From Callaeas wilsoni (Eukaryota; Chordata; Aves; Passeriformes; Callaeidae), in the NCBI GenBank assembly GCA_013398955.1, contig VWPU01008554.1, positions 939 through 64,938 on the forward strand: a DNA stretch of 64,000 bases. Reading direction: 5' to 3'. Below the pieces are notes generated by a model. The model ran no database searches and had not been told where the DNA came from. It saw nothing but the letters and a program-made list of their open reading frames with translations. Shown one piece after another: positions 38,201 to 48,200 of this stretch (position 1 is its first letter; every line of letters begins with the position of its first letter). The position numbers were made by a program, and so were the translations under genes.

Positions 38201-41200
38201 AATTTACCCATATTTGTGCAGAGCTTAAGTCCTAAACTGTGGGTTTCCTTCCTGCCATGGTCAGGAGAGGAAAGTGAATTATTTCAGACTGTCCTGGTTG
38301 CTTCTCGGCCCTCCTACCCTGGCAGAAATGCCTTTCTCTTCATTCTCTTCTCCATGCCAGCCCCTCAGAGAAGATGGTTGTGGGCTCCTGGAACCAGGAC
38401 ACCCATTCCTGTGCTCGCTTGCACTCTGCTGTCCAGAAGCTACTTGCAAAAACAAGACAGCCCTGAAAGATTAAAGCCCATTTTCATGATTCTGTATGAA
38501 GCTTTATGTCTGACCAAACTTGCTTAAAACACCATCATAGGCCAAAACCAGGCCATCACTCCCCAGAGAGAGTGACGTTAAAGCTGTGACTTGACCAAGT
38601 TCACTTTGTATTCTGAACTCTACACTGTTGGTAAAATAGCACTGTTCCAACAGTTATACCATTTTTTCCCCAGGTTTTAAACTCAAATTACTGATTACCA
38701 CTCTACTTACATCCATAAAACAGTTACGACAACTCATCTATTTCTCTACCACATTTCACTACATTTTAAATCCCATTTACTGAAATGAAGTGAGCTACAG
38801 ATCTGGAAGAACAGCTCTTCCATCCGTTCATTCACTCAGGGTGCCAGCTGGAGCTGAGCATGCACCATTTTAAAACTGGAAAAAAATTGTGTCCTCGATT
38901 GCTCCTGTGTTGCCAGCCAACGCAATCTCTTTCTGCATCGCTGTGTCCAATCTCCCACCTGGAGAGTTGCACCATGTCATAGGAGCAGCTTTTTTCTTCA
39001 ACTGAAAGGATTTTCAAATATTTCAATGAACTGTGATTACAAGTCTTTAGTGTTGAGTTATTCCTAGCAAATTATAAATTACCAGAGGTTTATCTGTCTC
39101 TCCCACCATATCTCAGCATCATTTTAATTAGCTACGCACAGCAATAAAGAGACTTATTTGTGGTGAAAGAATTGATGGTGCCAGATTCAGACTTTTTTTC
39201 CTACCAGAACTTCCATGGTCTGTGGCTGTGAAGGCTGAGAAAGAAGAGTGGGGTCCTTGGGCTGGTGGGAGGCACAGCATACTCTGTCCCCCACACCGTC
39301 ACAAGACTTGCAGGTCTACTCAAAGTAATGCAAAGGACATGCAGACCACGGTCTGTGGGTCCCATGGCATCAGGGTGCCCTAGACATGGCTTTTGCTGGC
39401 AGTGGAGATATGTCCACTGACTTGAGTGTGAGCAACAGACCTCGGAGTCTCACTGCACTAAACACGTGCCAGTCTCAGGTCTCTAGGACCTCCTCTCATT
39501 TCTGCACTTCTTTTAGCCCTTACACTCAAGCATTTTTTAAATCCTCTAGACAGATGTGCTGCCCTGCCTCATGACTTCCATAGCTCACTGTTGTTATTAA
39601 AGTCAGCTGGACACTCTTCTTGTCTCCATATGCCCCATCATCCTCTTTGCTTGTGTGTGGATAAAAGAGGGAGAACAGAATCAGCTGAAAACTGGCTAAG
39701 TGTGGGGCCTCTTCTCTCACATCTTAAAGCAGATGTAAGCAAATGCCAATGGTGCCCAAAGTACTTGAAGCGTTGGAAAGACTTGCAGCAGTACCACTAG
39801 TGGACTCCAAAAAGAGTGATGCAAAGACAGGAGGAAGTCACAGCACCTTCCAGCTGCTCCCAAATCACAGGTGACTTGCAGAAGCAACTAAATATGGCAT
39901 CCACCAATACATAAACACGTGGCCCAGGCAACACAAACATGGTTTCCTGAGCAGAAATATTTCATAGAAATCATGCCTAAGTAAAGGGCATGGGATTTCA
40001 CTTACCATGTAGCAGGTAGGGTATGGGATTTCACTTACCATGTAGCAGGTAGGGTATGGGATTTCATTTACCGTGTAGCAGGTAACAAGAAAAAGCAATG
40101 TTACTGCAGGGGGTAATGCAACTCAAACTGCTAAACCTGGGGGTTCCAGCAGAACCCGTCTTTGGTGCTGTCCCTCATACTCTTCCAGATTTACCTCATC
40201 CTAGCGCTGAGTGGCACAGAACCGCACCCAGCGCCGGTGACGCGGACTGTGGAAGGACTGTGGGAGACGTGTACATGGTGCCAGGAGGAGTGGTTTATGA
40301 GCAGAAAAGGGACAGAGCTGAAGGTACTTTGTAAAACACTGTTTTTTTCCTACTTCTGCTGCAAAAATTTTATACATCCATGGCCTTATCACTAAGAATA
40401 AGCTTTTCACAAGTGATCACTATTTTTACATGATACATTTTTTGAGTATCTAATGTGAGAAATTAAGCCAGATCCACACCAGTGCTGAATTCTAAGCATC
40501 TCCTGGTTGTGCTTTCCACAGAGGAGGCTATAAACAGTACTCTGAAAAACCAGTCCCTCAAAGTCTCAAGACAGACACTGAAAATGGATTAATTTTGGCT
40601 TTAATCTTTATACATTGATGCTAAGGGGAACATGTTTAAAAATGCCCATTTGGAAACGAACAGTTCTTTATTCATTGCATGCTCTGAACAACACACCCCA
40701 AGTATGGCATAGGGCCACATCAAACTGGGATAACAAAAAGAAATAATCACTCATTCACTGAATGCAGCAGAGAGCCTGCAGAAAATTTAATAAAGGGCCT
40801 CATAAGGATGTATTACAATGCCCTAGCTCAAAACTGTACAGGCAGTCTTGATGCCCAATTTGTCAGAGCCTGTCCTGGCACCTCATGCCCTCTTTAGATG
40901 CAAAGATTATGTATATTAAATATCAACAAATGAAGAGTGGGAGGGAGTTCTTCTGGGAACAGTCCAAAACACTCACTTTGTTCCTTTTCCTGGCAGAGAG
41001 CATGCAGTAATTATGAGGAAGTTTCATATTTGAAACCCTCCTGATGCCCAAGATCCAAAGCATGACCTAGGGATGCGTGGGCCACAGCAGCAGCTCAGTG
41101 CAATGGAACAGCACTGCTCCTGCCAGCCAGAAATCAAACAAGTGCAGGGGAAAAACATGTCCCTGTGCTCAGTTAATACCTGTCATTCACTTCTGGTCTA

Positions 41201-44200
41201 AACAAACACTGAAAAACACACACAGAATGCATGGGGGATTTTTAAAAACTACCCTATCCATTCTGGGTGAAACTGGCCCTGCTGAAGCCAGGAACATCCA
41301 CCTGTCAAGATTTCACCTCTGCTTTTTGTTTGTGCTTGTGCATGCATGTTTATCTCTCTGCCTGCCTTTGTCTCCTCCCTGGGGCTTTGTTCATTAAACT
41401 TATTATATTGTCTCTTTTTCCAGTTTCTGGGAAGCTCTTTAAATCCTGTGCCAATATCTGTTACACTTATAGGATGTTTTCCCCTCAGGATAAAGAATAA
41501 TAGTTTGATTTGCGACACTGCAAGCCCTTAGGTACCAGAAGTTTATCACTTGGAGTTTTTTTCTAAGTCAAAATCTGATGGTGACAGGTAGAGGTATAGA
41601 ATATATTCAGGCCATAGGAAAAAGGCTTTGTGGGCGAGTATTTTCAAGGCCTCAGGTCTTTCTCTGCAATCTCAGATTGTCAACCATGCCATGGCTTGTC
41701 AGTGAGACAGATGCCCCGACCTTGAAAGGGATGCAGAAACTAACACAAAGGAAATAAAATAATACAGGCAAGTAACAAATAAGCTACCCACAAGTATCCA
41801 ACCCTAAGAAAAATACACACTAACTTACAAACCCTAAGGAAAATACACACTAACTTACATTACATTATGTAGATAAAATAAGATTTACTGAATGCTAATT
41901 TTTCTCATCAGCATATCACAGAGTACAGAGGCAATGCTCAAAATGGTGATAACCATTGTGTCTAAGCCCCTACTTCTCTCACAGAGACCATCCTCTTAAA
42001 CTTAATGGAAATGTAAATATAAAACATCACTGCAATAAAAGTCTCCGGAGATAGAGTCTAAGTAGCGTGATTAGTATGGAAAATGCTTCATAAATCCCAA
42101 TTCCAATAATCTCTCGTAGCATAAAGGATTCGCCTCATTATGACTTTCTAGCAGAGCCTTGTTAATTCTCACTTCACTAATTTGTGACCTTGAAAATTCC
42201 CTGTCTGCATTTCAGTGAAGTGTTGACAGCCGAGTGAAATAGGGAAGTATTCCAGCAAGGGCTACAGGTGACAGAATATATCGCAAAACACTCACTAGAT
42301 TAATATAAAATACTGTGCCTGACTAAATTAAATGAAATAACAAGTTGTCTTGGGGTGATTCTATGACCATACTGTATTCCCCATCGCCTGCTTGATTTCT
42401 AGCATACCTTTAAATTGCAAAGGGGGGAGAGAGAAGCCGAGAGAACTCTTCAAAGTGGCCAGCTTGACCTTGCAACTAGAATGTTTTGCATGCTTTTCTC
42501 TCCCGATTCTGACAACATTTGGTTGGTTAGAGGACTTTTGCTCGCTAGTCTTTTCGGCTTTCAGCGGAGAAGGGACTGTGATCTGCCTCGGTGGCTTCTT
42601 TTCCTTTTTGGACTGTTTTTGGCTTGCTTTTCGTCTGAGACCGGCTGTCATCTCCGGACCTGCTCGGCGGGGCCCTCCAAGGGGGACCGTCGGACCCTGC
42701 CTGGCCGGCCCGGCCCAGCTCAGGACTGCAGGTTTTACCTACAGAAAGAACTCTAAAATCCATTGTCCTCTTTTTGGGGACAGGGGAGGGGGTTTCAATA
42801 TCTTTTTTTTTTTTTTTTTTTTTTCTTTTTTCCCGTGACAGCGGGGGGACTCTGTTTTGTTAAATAAATAGTTTTTTTCACTTTCACTCGAGAAATTATT
42901 TTCCCGAACCCGGGGGGGAGGTGCTGCCGGAGCCTGCTTGCCTGGCAGGCAGGAGAGAAAAAGAGAAAAACGCCCCTCTCGGGTTGTTTCCTCCTGAATT
43001 TATGTCCAAACCGGCACACAAGTTCTTAATAAATTGCCATCCACCATTTTTATTTTAGCATTTGAAATCAAATAGCAGAATCTATCAATTAATTTATTAC
43101 ATATTCTTTTTTGCAACGCTGCTGCCCTAGGAATAAAAGGAGTTCTGCATTAAGGACATTACTTCTTATACATTTCTGAGATGAAGTATCTAATTTTGGG
43201 ACTAGCTCCTATTGACTGTAAGCTTTTCAGGCTGCTATTAGCAAAAAAAAATCTTGAAGTCCCATGCACACACACATATAAATATATGTATAGACCACAT
43301 ACATTACTACAGTCTTGTAGGTGCACATCTCCTGGTACCACTAATATGACTGCATAGTTTACTGAAGAGTTGCATAATTCTGTTTATGAGGTAGTGTTGG
43401 TAAGAAGACAAAATGACTGAACAAAAGAAATTCTACCCAATTTTGCAGGCTCAAGAGCTCACTTTGCTTCTACTACCCCGAGTGTATTTTGAAAAACATT
43501 AAAAACTCTTCTAAATGTAAACACACTTTAAAAAAAAAACCCTTACTTTTTTCAAACCTAGGCAGACAGCAACTTACGGAATTTCTTGCCAAAAGAGACA
43601 ATTGATCATAATTGGGTATTAAGATCTGAATTTTTAATGACTACACTACCAGAATTATAAAATCCAGAGACTAAAAACATTTGTTGCCATTATGCAAAAA
43701 CCACCACTATCAAAATACTACACTACACTGTCAAATGCACCAAAATTTTGATCCAAAATGGGTTAGTGCAGATGACATCATCAAGTGTTTCACATTTAAT
43801 TCTTTTTTGTTAATTTTACAACATCTCTGTCAACACTACTATTCCATTACTTCAAAGTATACCCTCCAAAAGGATGCAAATTGAGATGCATTTCAAAACA
43901 CGCTCCTTTCTACTCCTCTCTATGTGGTCTACCAGTGAGCATATTGACAGATGGGGCACCCCTGTGCCTGACTGCCTCTGAGATCTTACACACGGGAGAG
44001 AAAAGCAGAGAACAGGGGCGCCTTGGAGCCATGGAAGCTCCTCAGGGACGCTGGCAGCAGTGTTTTGTCATACACTGACTTTCTGTACAGTACTCTCAGA
44101 GAAAACATTTCCGTCCATCTCATCTGCACTCTCACGTGGAGAAACCACCATTACCTCTCCCTAGTCCTCAGCAGCAGAGCTCTGTCAGTGGGATGTCCAT

Positions 44201-45250
44201 GGGAGAAGCAGGGAAAAGGCAGAAAAGTAGGAATTTATTTCAGATTTCAAAACACTGACGTATTTGAGATGACATATTTGATTACTAGCCTGGGCTGTAC
44301 AAGAAACACTGGCTCTAGGTGAAAGCACTGAAACTGTGAGACCGTGGCAGAAAGCTCATTACACTGTTTAGCTGAACCCTGGCACGGGGAACCCACTGTT
44401 TGTTATGGAGTTAAGGAAAGAAAAGATAATCCTTTCTCTCCTTTATATGACTTCTGCAGCGTGTCAATTTTTAGCTCCTGCCTATTCCATGCACTGAAAG
44501 CGCATCTAACAAATACATCAAGTTGGCGCATTTGATGTTCATTTCCTACTCCCTGTACTTTGGTATGAATTTCTGTAAGGTTATGAATGAGTGGTCCTGG
44601 AAGTTCTTTCCCTCCTCACACAAGAGCTCTGCCCATTCTGTGGTGCAAAATCAAAAAGCCTTCATTAAACTAGTCACAATTTCTCCCTTCAATAGTTGAA
44701 CCATTGAAGAGCTTCAATAGTAGAAGAGCTACTTCTTCCTTCTGCTTTCAAAGATGGAATGTCTTGAGCACCCATCACTTTGTTACTACAATCCAAGTTA
44801 CAAACCTTTGAAAGTCTTAGAAGTGTCAGCATATTTTGTTTTACTTCTCAGCCCATTTAAAAAACATATATGCTGATATTTTACTGCTGTAGAAGTTTTC
44901 ACATGATATTAGGCAGTCTGAGAAAACTTAAAGATATTCTAAAAGAAGTAAAATTAAAAGGCAACCAAGCTTTATTTTAGAAATTAAAGACAAGCTAGAA
45001 AATTAACATACCGACAGCCATCATGTAATCCCAGCGGTCTATGAGGCACATATTGAAGATCAGATGGTCAGATGTTTGCCCTTGACCAATGAGTGGAATG
45101 TTTCTCTCCAAATTTTGGGTTATTGCAGAAGTCCAGCCAATGAGAAACCAAAAGACTACCAGAAGAATAACAGACAGCATCCTCATCACTCTCCCACCTG
45201 TCATATATGGAATACGCTGAGCCGTTCGGGACAGGAATACCTTCAAAACC
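24753..45250 (-). CDS. GPR158: GPR158 (mGlyR), 3' part of the gene, five coding exons, 5' part outside window
   Basis: Joined exons (minus strand, in transcript order) are 45250-45012, 32822-32684, 29116-29011, 27104-26958 and 26207-24753. Phases agree at every junction, giving 694 whole residues plus one residue split with the missing upstream exon. I recognise the protein as GPR158: TM4-TM7 of the class C bundle, then a long tail with VCPWE motifs. The family is known as a postsynaptic orphan receptor that recruits the RGS7-Gbeta5 complex and has been reported to sense glycine through a Cache ectodomain. That ectodomain, TM1-TM2 and most of TM3 are not in this window. The mammalian protein is about 1215 residues (from memory), so a bit over half is seen here. 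The paralogue GPR179 is less likely because its tail is far longer and has many more CPWE repeats. Recognition rests on remembered family sequence, not on a search. Confidence 0.95.
26208..26957 (-). other. GPR158: GPR158 intron between tail exons
   Basis: This is a 750-bp GT-AG intron in phase 0. It is AT-rich (notably 26540-26700 and 26340-26480) and I see no repeat or second exon in it. Confidence 0.9.
26958..27104 (-). CDS. GPR158: GPR158 exon: start of cytoplasmic tail
   Basis: This exon is 147 nt (49 codons), phase 0 at both ends. The acceptor is TATTGCAG at 27105-27112 and the donor is GTACAT at 26957-26952. The peptide begins FSHSSNNPRDDIATEAYEDE directly after TM7 and continues LDMGRSGSYLNSSINSAWSE and HSLDPEDIR. 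It is acidic and serine-rich, as expected for the juxtamembrane tail. This part of the receptor is known to lie just before the helical region that helps dock RGS7-Gbeta5. I see no change of note from the mammalian sequence as I remember it, which suggests strong constraint. Confidence 0.94.
27105..29010 (-). other. GPR158: GPR158 intron after TM7 exon
   Basis: This is a 1906-bp phase 0 GT-AG intron. It holds a purine-rich simple tract at 27558-27600 (A with scattered G; a polypyrimidine tract in the transcript) and a GC-rich patch at about 28310-28690 that differs from the AT-rich surroundings. The patch has overlapping open frames on both strands but no recognisable protein. The rest shows nothing I can name. 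Confidence 0.85.
28310..28690. other. GC-rich, pyrimidine-biased patch inside intron
   Basis: The plus strand is unusually C-rich for this window (many CCCC and CTCC runs). An open frame of 103 codons (28376-28687, plus strand) and shorter frames on the other strand come from this composition. No family is recognised, no splice sites suggest an exon, and it may be an unclassified old repeat. Confidence 0.35.
29011..29116 (-). CDS. GPR158: GPR158 exon: end of TM6 and TM7
   Basis: This exon is 106 nt: one base completing Arg, then 35 codons, ending in phase 0. The acceptor is TTTTCAG at 29117-29123 and the donor is GTATTT at 29010-29005. The peptide FILASRLQSDWMLMLFFAHT followed by HLTVTVTVGLLLIPK gives the end of TM6, a short extracellular loop and TM7. 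It is too short and too split to stand out as an open reading frame and was found by looking for the conserved SDWML and HTHLTVTV blocks of GPR158 on the minus strand. The size and phase join cleanly to the exons on both sides. Confidence 0.93.
29117..32683 (-). other. GPR158: GPR158 intron between TM6 and TM7 exons (GC-AG)
   Basis: This is a 3567-bp intron, phase 2, with a GC donor and CAG acceptor. It contains an assembly gap of four N followed by 20 A (31035-31058). Otherwise it is unique-looking AT-rich sequence with no recognised repeat. Confidence 0.85.
31035..31058. other. Assembly gap (NNNN) abutting a poly-A run
   Basis: Four N bases at 31035-31038 are followed by 20 A at 31039-31058. 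The true length of the A run and anything in the gap are unknown. It is intronic and does not affect any called exon. Confidence 0.95.
32678..32685 (-). other. GPR158: GC-AG intron 5' splice site in GPR158
   Basis: On the minus strand the exon end reads AG followed by GCAAGT. GC-AG introns are a known minor class spliced by the major spliceosome, and their donors usually match AG|GCAAGT exactly, as here. The paired acceptor is CAG at 29119-29117. The reading frame across the junction (AG plus A, Arg) supports this boundary and no GT in range restores the frame. Confidence 0.85.
32684..32822 (-). CDS. GPR158: GPR158 exon: TM5 to TM6
   Basis: This exon is 139 nt. The acceptor is CTCACAG at 32823-32829. 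The exon begins CT, completing Ala (G|CT), then reads EFLFLLWGVYLCYAVRTVPS, which is TM5 and the start of the third intracellular loop. It continues AFHEPRYMAVAVHNELIISA and IFHTI, entering TM6. It ends in AG, the first two bases of an Arg codon completed by A in the next exon. The donor is not GT: the exon is followed by GCAAGT (32683-32678), an exact match to the known GC-AG donor consensus AG|GCAAGT. The nearest GT (32679-32678) would add four bases and break the frame, so the GC donor is the better reading. Confidence 0.93.
38125..38235 (+). mobile_element. MIR-like SINE relic
   Basis: The text TGTCTCAGCTCTGCCTGTGT followed by AAAATGGGGATAATGCCACC resembles the MIR core (CTCATCTGTAAAATGGGGATAAT). 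A later AGAGCTTAAGTCC may match the MIR 3' part. This is an ancient amniote repeat, heavily diverged here, and the limits are approximate. Confidence 0.45.
39992..40087. repeat. 33-bp minisatellite, about three copies
   Basis: Copies start at 39992, 40025 and 40058 with GGGATTTCACTTACCATGTA. The third has two substitutions (CATTTACCGTG) and is slightly truncated. On the minus strand, which is the sense strand of GPR158, each of the first two copies contains GGTAAGT and the third GGTAAAT. The unit length is a multiple of three, so a minus open frame repeats an 11-residue peptide, but coding is not supported. Confidence 0.95.
41800..41859. repeat. 30-bp tandem duplication, two copies
   Basis: The unit starts AACCCTAAG and ends with ACACACTAACTTAC, repeated at 41800 and 41830 with one A/G difference. 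It is intronic. Confidence 0.95.
42346..43018 (+). mobile_element. Solo LTR of an endogenous retrovirus (ERVL-like) with 5-bp target duplication
   Basis: The element begins TGTCTTGGGG and ends CCGGCACA, so it has TG...CA termini, 673 bp apart. It is flanked by the perfect 5-bp direct repeat CAAGT (42341-42345 and 43019-43023), the target duplication size typical of ERVL-class integration. The interior is GC-rich against AT-rich surroundings, with a poly-T run at about 42803-42825 and an AATAAA signal at 42863-42868, as expected for an LTR read on the plus strand. No gag, pol or env remains, so it is a solo LTR left by recombination. It lies antisense to GPR158 in its large intron. Family naming is by features, not by a database search. 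Confidence 0.85.
42863..42868 (+). terminator. LTR poly(A) signal AATAAA
   Basis: The hexamer lies within TTAAATAAATAG, about 155 bp from the 3' end of the LTR, followed by a T-rich stretch. The position suits the R region of a retroviral LTR. Confidence 0.6.
45012..45250 (-). CDS. GPR158: GPR158 exon: end of TM3, TM4, ECL2, start of TM5
   Basis: This exon is 239 nt. The acceptor is TTTTTCAG at 45251-45258 and the donor is GTATGT at 45011-45006. Its first base completes an Arg codon begun in the missing upstream exon, and its last base G begins an Ala codon finished by CT of the next exon. The peptide starts VLKVFLSRTAQRIPYMTGG (intracellular loop 2). TM4 follows as MLSVILLVVFWFLIGW. The second extracellular loop carries QTSDHLIFNMCLIDRWDYM, whose cysteine corresponds to the conserved class C loop cysteine. 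The final residues enter TM5. These segments match my memory of vertebrate GPR158 almost residue for residue. The intracellular basic stretch between TM3 and TM4 is expected to face the cytoplasm. Confidence 0.95.
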
Positions 45251-48200
45251 CTGAAAAATTCAGAGTGCAGAATTAAAAAGAGCACTAGTAGTGTCACAGG
45301 AATTAGACTTTCATTTTATTTCAATACCAGATTATTAAAAAAAAAAATCAACAGTCTTTCCTCTGACAGTATGTACAAGAACAAAGTTTGGAACATTATT
45401 AATTTCATATTAATCATATTTAAATGGAACTGATTGCTGCCCAGAGAGTGTTACATAGCAATAATAGAAAATATTAGCTATGCTTATGTTAGAGACACAC
45501 ATTTACAGGCTGTCTTGTCAAGCTGTTTTGTACATTCCATCTCCCAGTGGAAGACTTCTGTCTTTGAAAGACAAAAGGTCATTTCCATAAAACAGCAACC
45601 ATGTATGTGAGATTTTATTCTGTTTTGATGCTGTCTGTCTGCTCATCCCCAATCCTGCTATTTCCAGAGAACAAATTAACACTTCTTAGATATTTTTCCC
45701 ACTGAGTTTGATGCTGCTGAGACAATAACCTACTCATCATAGAAATAACAGCGGAAGGCACTTTGCTAATTAAATGGGGTTTGATTTGTTTAGAGGCAAT
45801 GTGTTTTTTGAGCTAGGATAGAACCATCATAAGAAAAGACACACCACATGTCAAGCACTTATACCACGTAACAGCTACTGAACATGTAACACTCATTTTA
45901 AAAATAATTGCATTTATTATTAGGATAAGTTTACTCCCACCAAGAACTGCTCAAGGAAATAACACCTGCATTTTCTATCCATCACTACCTGCTAATGTAG
46001 AAAAAGGTCCTCCTGGGAGCATGAGAACAACCAAAATTTGAGGAAATCCCCTTGGGAAGAAGGAGTAGTTTGATTCTTCATGTAGCACAAAATCTCTCTC
46101 CGTGCTGCCTGCAGCGTGGGATCTGCCAGCAGCATCCTCTGGGAGCATTGCAGCGCTCCTGCCTTGGCCCTGCTAAGCTACCAAGGATGAACACTGAAGA
46201 AAGGCTAATATGGAAGTTTTTATGTACCCAGACCCTTAGAAGCAGATGAACTTAAGTTTAAAGGCTGTTTTAGACACTGGGGTGAGGAGTCGTTCAAAGT
46301 GAAAAGTTAAGCTGTTTCAATGATTTTGTCCTCAAAACCACTGTGATTCCTGACTCCTGAGCATGAGCATGTCCAGTCTGGACATCCACGAAGGGGCAAA
46401 TTATCACAGAGGTTTTGGCATCTTGATTTTTTTTTTTTTTTCCTGAAGTTGAGTTTTTAAATGCCCTGGTCAGCTCTTAAGCTATTTCAGTGTACCAAGC
46501 ATCAAGCCACCTCCCAAGACATTCTACAACCAGGCCTGCCTTTTCAGCAATAGAAAATCACACTTCAGATTGACATTTATGCTTATATATTTGTCTGAGA
46601 GAAGGTAGAAGCAACCAGTGTTGCCTCTCAAACAACTAATAGAGCAGTGTCTTTAAAGGCAGAAGCACGAAAGCTTTTCCGCATCCATAAAAATGAATCA
46701 GCATTTGACTACAAACGCAGCCTTCACAGTGTGCATTAGGTGAAGCCAGAGATCTGAATATGTTCAACATTATTCAGCTGTTTCCCTCCCAACAGTCACT
46801 CCACAGGGAGTCACAGTTTTTGATCTTTCCATGTTTGATAGATGTTCTGCTCTCCCTTTACAGATGCTAAGTGCCTTATGTTTGGAAGCAGACTCCCAAA
46901 GGCTTCAGCCAGGAGAGACAGAAAACTCCACAGAGGCAAGGCAGGCCACTTCCCTCCGCATTGCTCAGCCACAGCAGTACTGTTCCAGGGCAGCAATGGT
47001 GAACCCTCGTTTTCTAAACACTAAAAGTCAGGAAGCAAAGGCTTCCCTTCTCCCTGTTGAGAATGCTGGTCAACAGCTAGTTTCTCTGAAGGGAAGAAAA
47101 ATGTATTCTTTTTGTAATGAGCTGGAAAATTTCACAGGTATAGTTTGTCATTTGAGAAAAATCTCATCGTACATTTTAATGAACGTTTAATTATTAGAGA
47201 AATCACACAAACCAGCTGAGAGCTACTAGAAACTTTTTGTATTTTGGCTCCAAAGTCAGTTCTTGATTATTCTACTGAAAGTCAACATGTGAGCCTTTTA
47301 TGGGCATAATAAGGCAAAACCCATTAGATTTTTTCCAGTACTAGTTCATTAACTGCTGCCTGTGAGACAGCTTTCTAAGGGAGACACATGGGCTGCTGTT
47401 ACATTATTTACCTAAGCACACTGAAACAAATAATATTTTGCAATACAGCAGTCAAATCCCCTCCAATTTGGATCAAATCACATTTCTTTTTTCCTCCTCT
47501 TTTTCACAAAAATAAGCATTTCCCACCACAATCATTTCTACCTTGGACTCGAAAGCTTATATGTAAGCCAACCTTTACGCTTCTTTTTTCAAACATTCTT
47601 TTTCTGAAAAGCTGTAAAGAAAGTTGGGTTAGATCAGGAATGTTGCAAATCTCCTTTTCAGAGGTTGTGGTATAAAAGCAGCCAAGCAGAACACAAGCTC
47701 CCAAGCTGCAATTCCCTCATCCTCCTGCCACAATGTGAATCCAAAGCCTCACTGCTCACCACCTCAACACTGACTTACATGCTCTGGCTGCTCTCATCTT
47801 CTATGTATTATTGAACATGTATCAAAGCAGAGACAATTGCCCAGGAGTTCCTCTCCCAAGGGCACACCTTCTCACCAGACTGGAGGGTCATTATACGTCC
47901 TGTACCTCTGACTCACCAATCAAAGTTCACTGCAAAAAAGTTGACTCACTGCAGTATGAGACCAGACTGCCTCAGCAAACACGTAGTCTTTGATTACTGG
48001 TACCCTCTACCAGAAAACAGGGGAATTCTTGATTCAAATCCCTGCCCTGATTTCTGGGTAGACAACGTTCAAGCCTCCTTTTCCACTCAGATCAATATCT
48101 CTATGTTGGGTCAATCTAGCTATTGAACAAATGAAAGAGAATTCTTACAGGGAGGCAAGAAGTGGGGCTGGTGGGCTGCACTGATACTAGGAAATCAAAT

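Larger units (their letters stand above)
32823..45011 (-). other. GPR158: Large GPR158 intron between TM4 and TM5 exons
   Basis: This is a 12189-bp GT-AG intron, phase 1. It holds a MIR-like relic (38125-38235), a 33-bp minisatellite (39992-40087), a 30-bp duplication (41800-41859) and a solo LTR (42346-43018). Sequence at about 33560-33760 is locally GC-richer and might be an unclassified repeat. The segments 33760-38120, 38240-39990, 40090-41800 and 43025-45010 show nothing else that I can identify. Confidence 0.85.

Noticed and set aside
39865..40098. Minus open frame with an 11-residue repeat peptide
   Set aside because: It is explained by the 33-bp minisatellite whose unit is a multiple of three; no exon signals frame it as coding.
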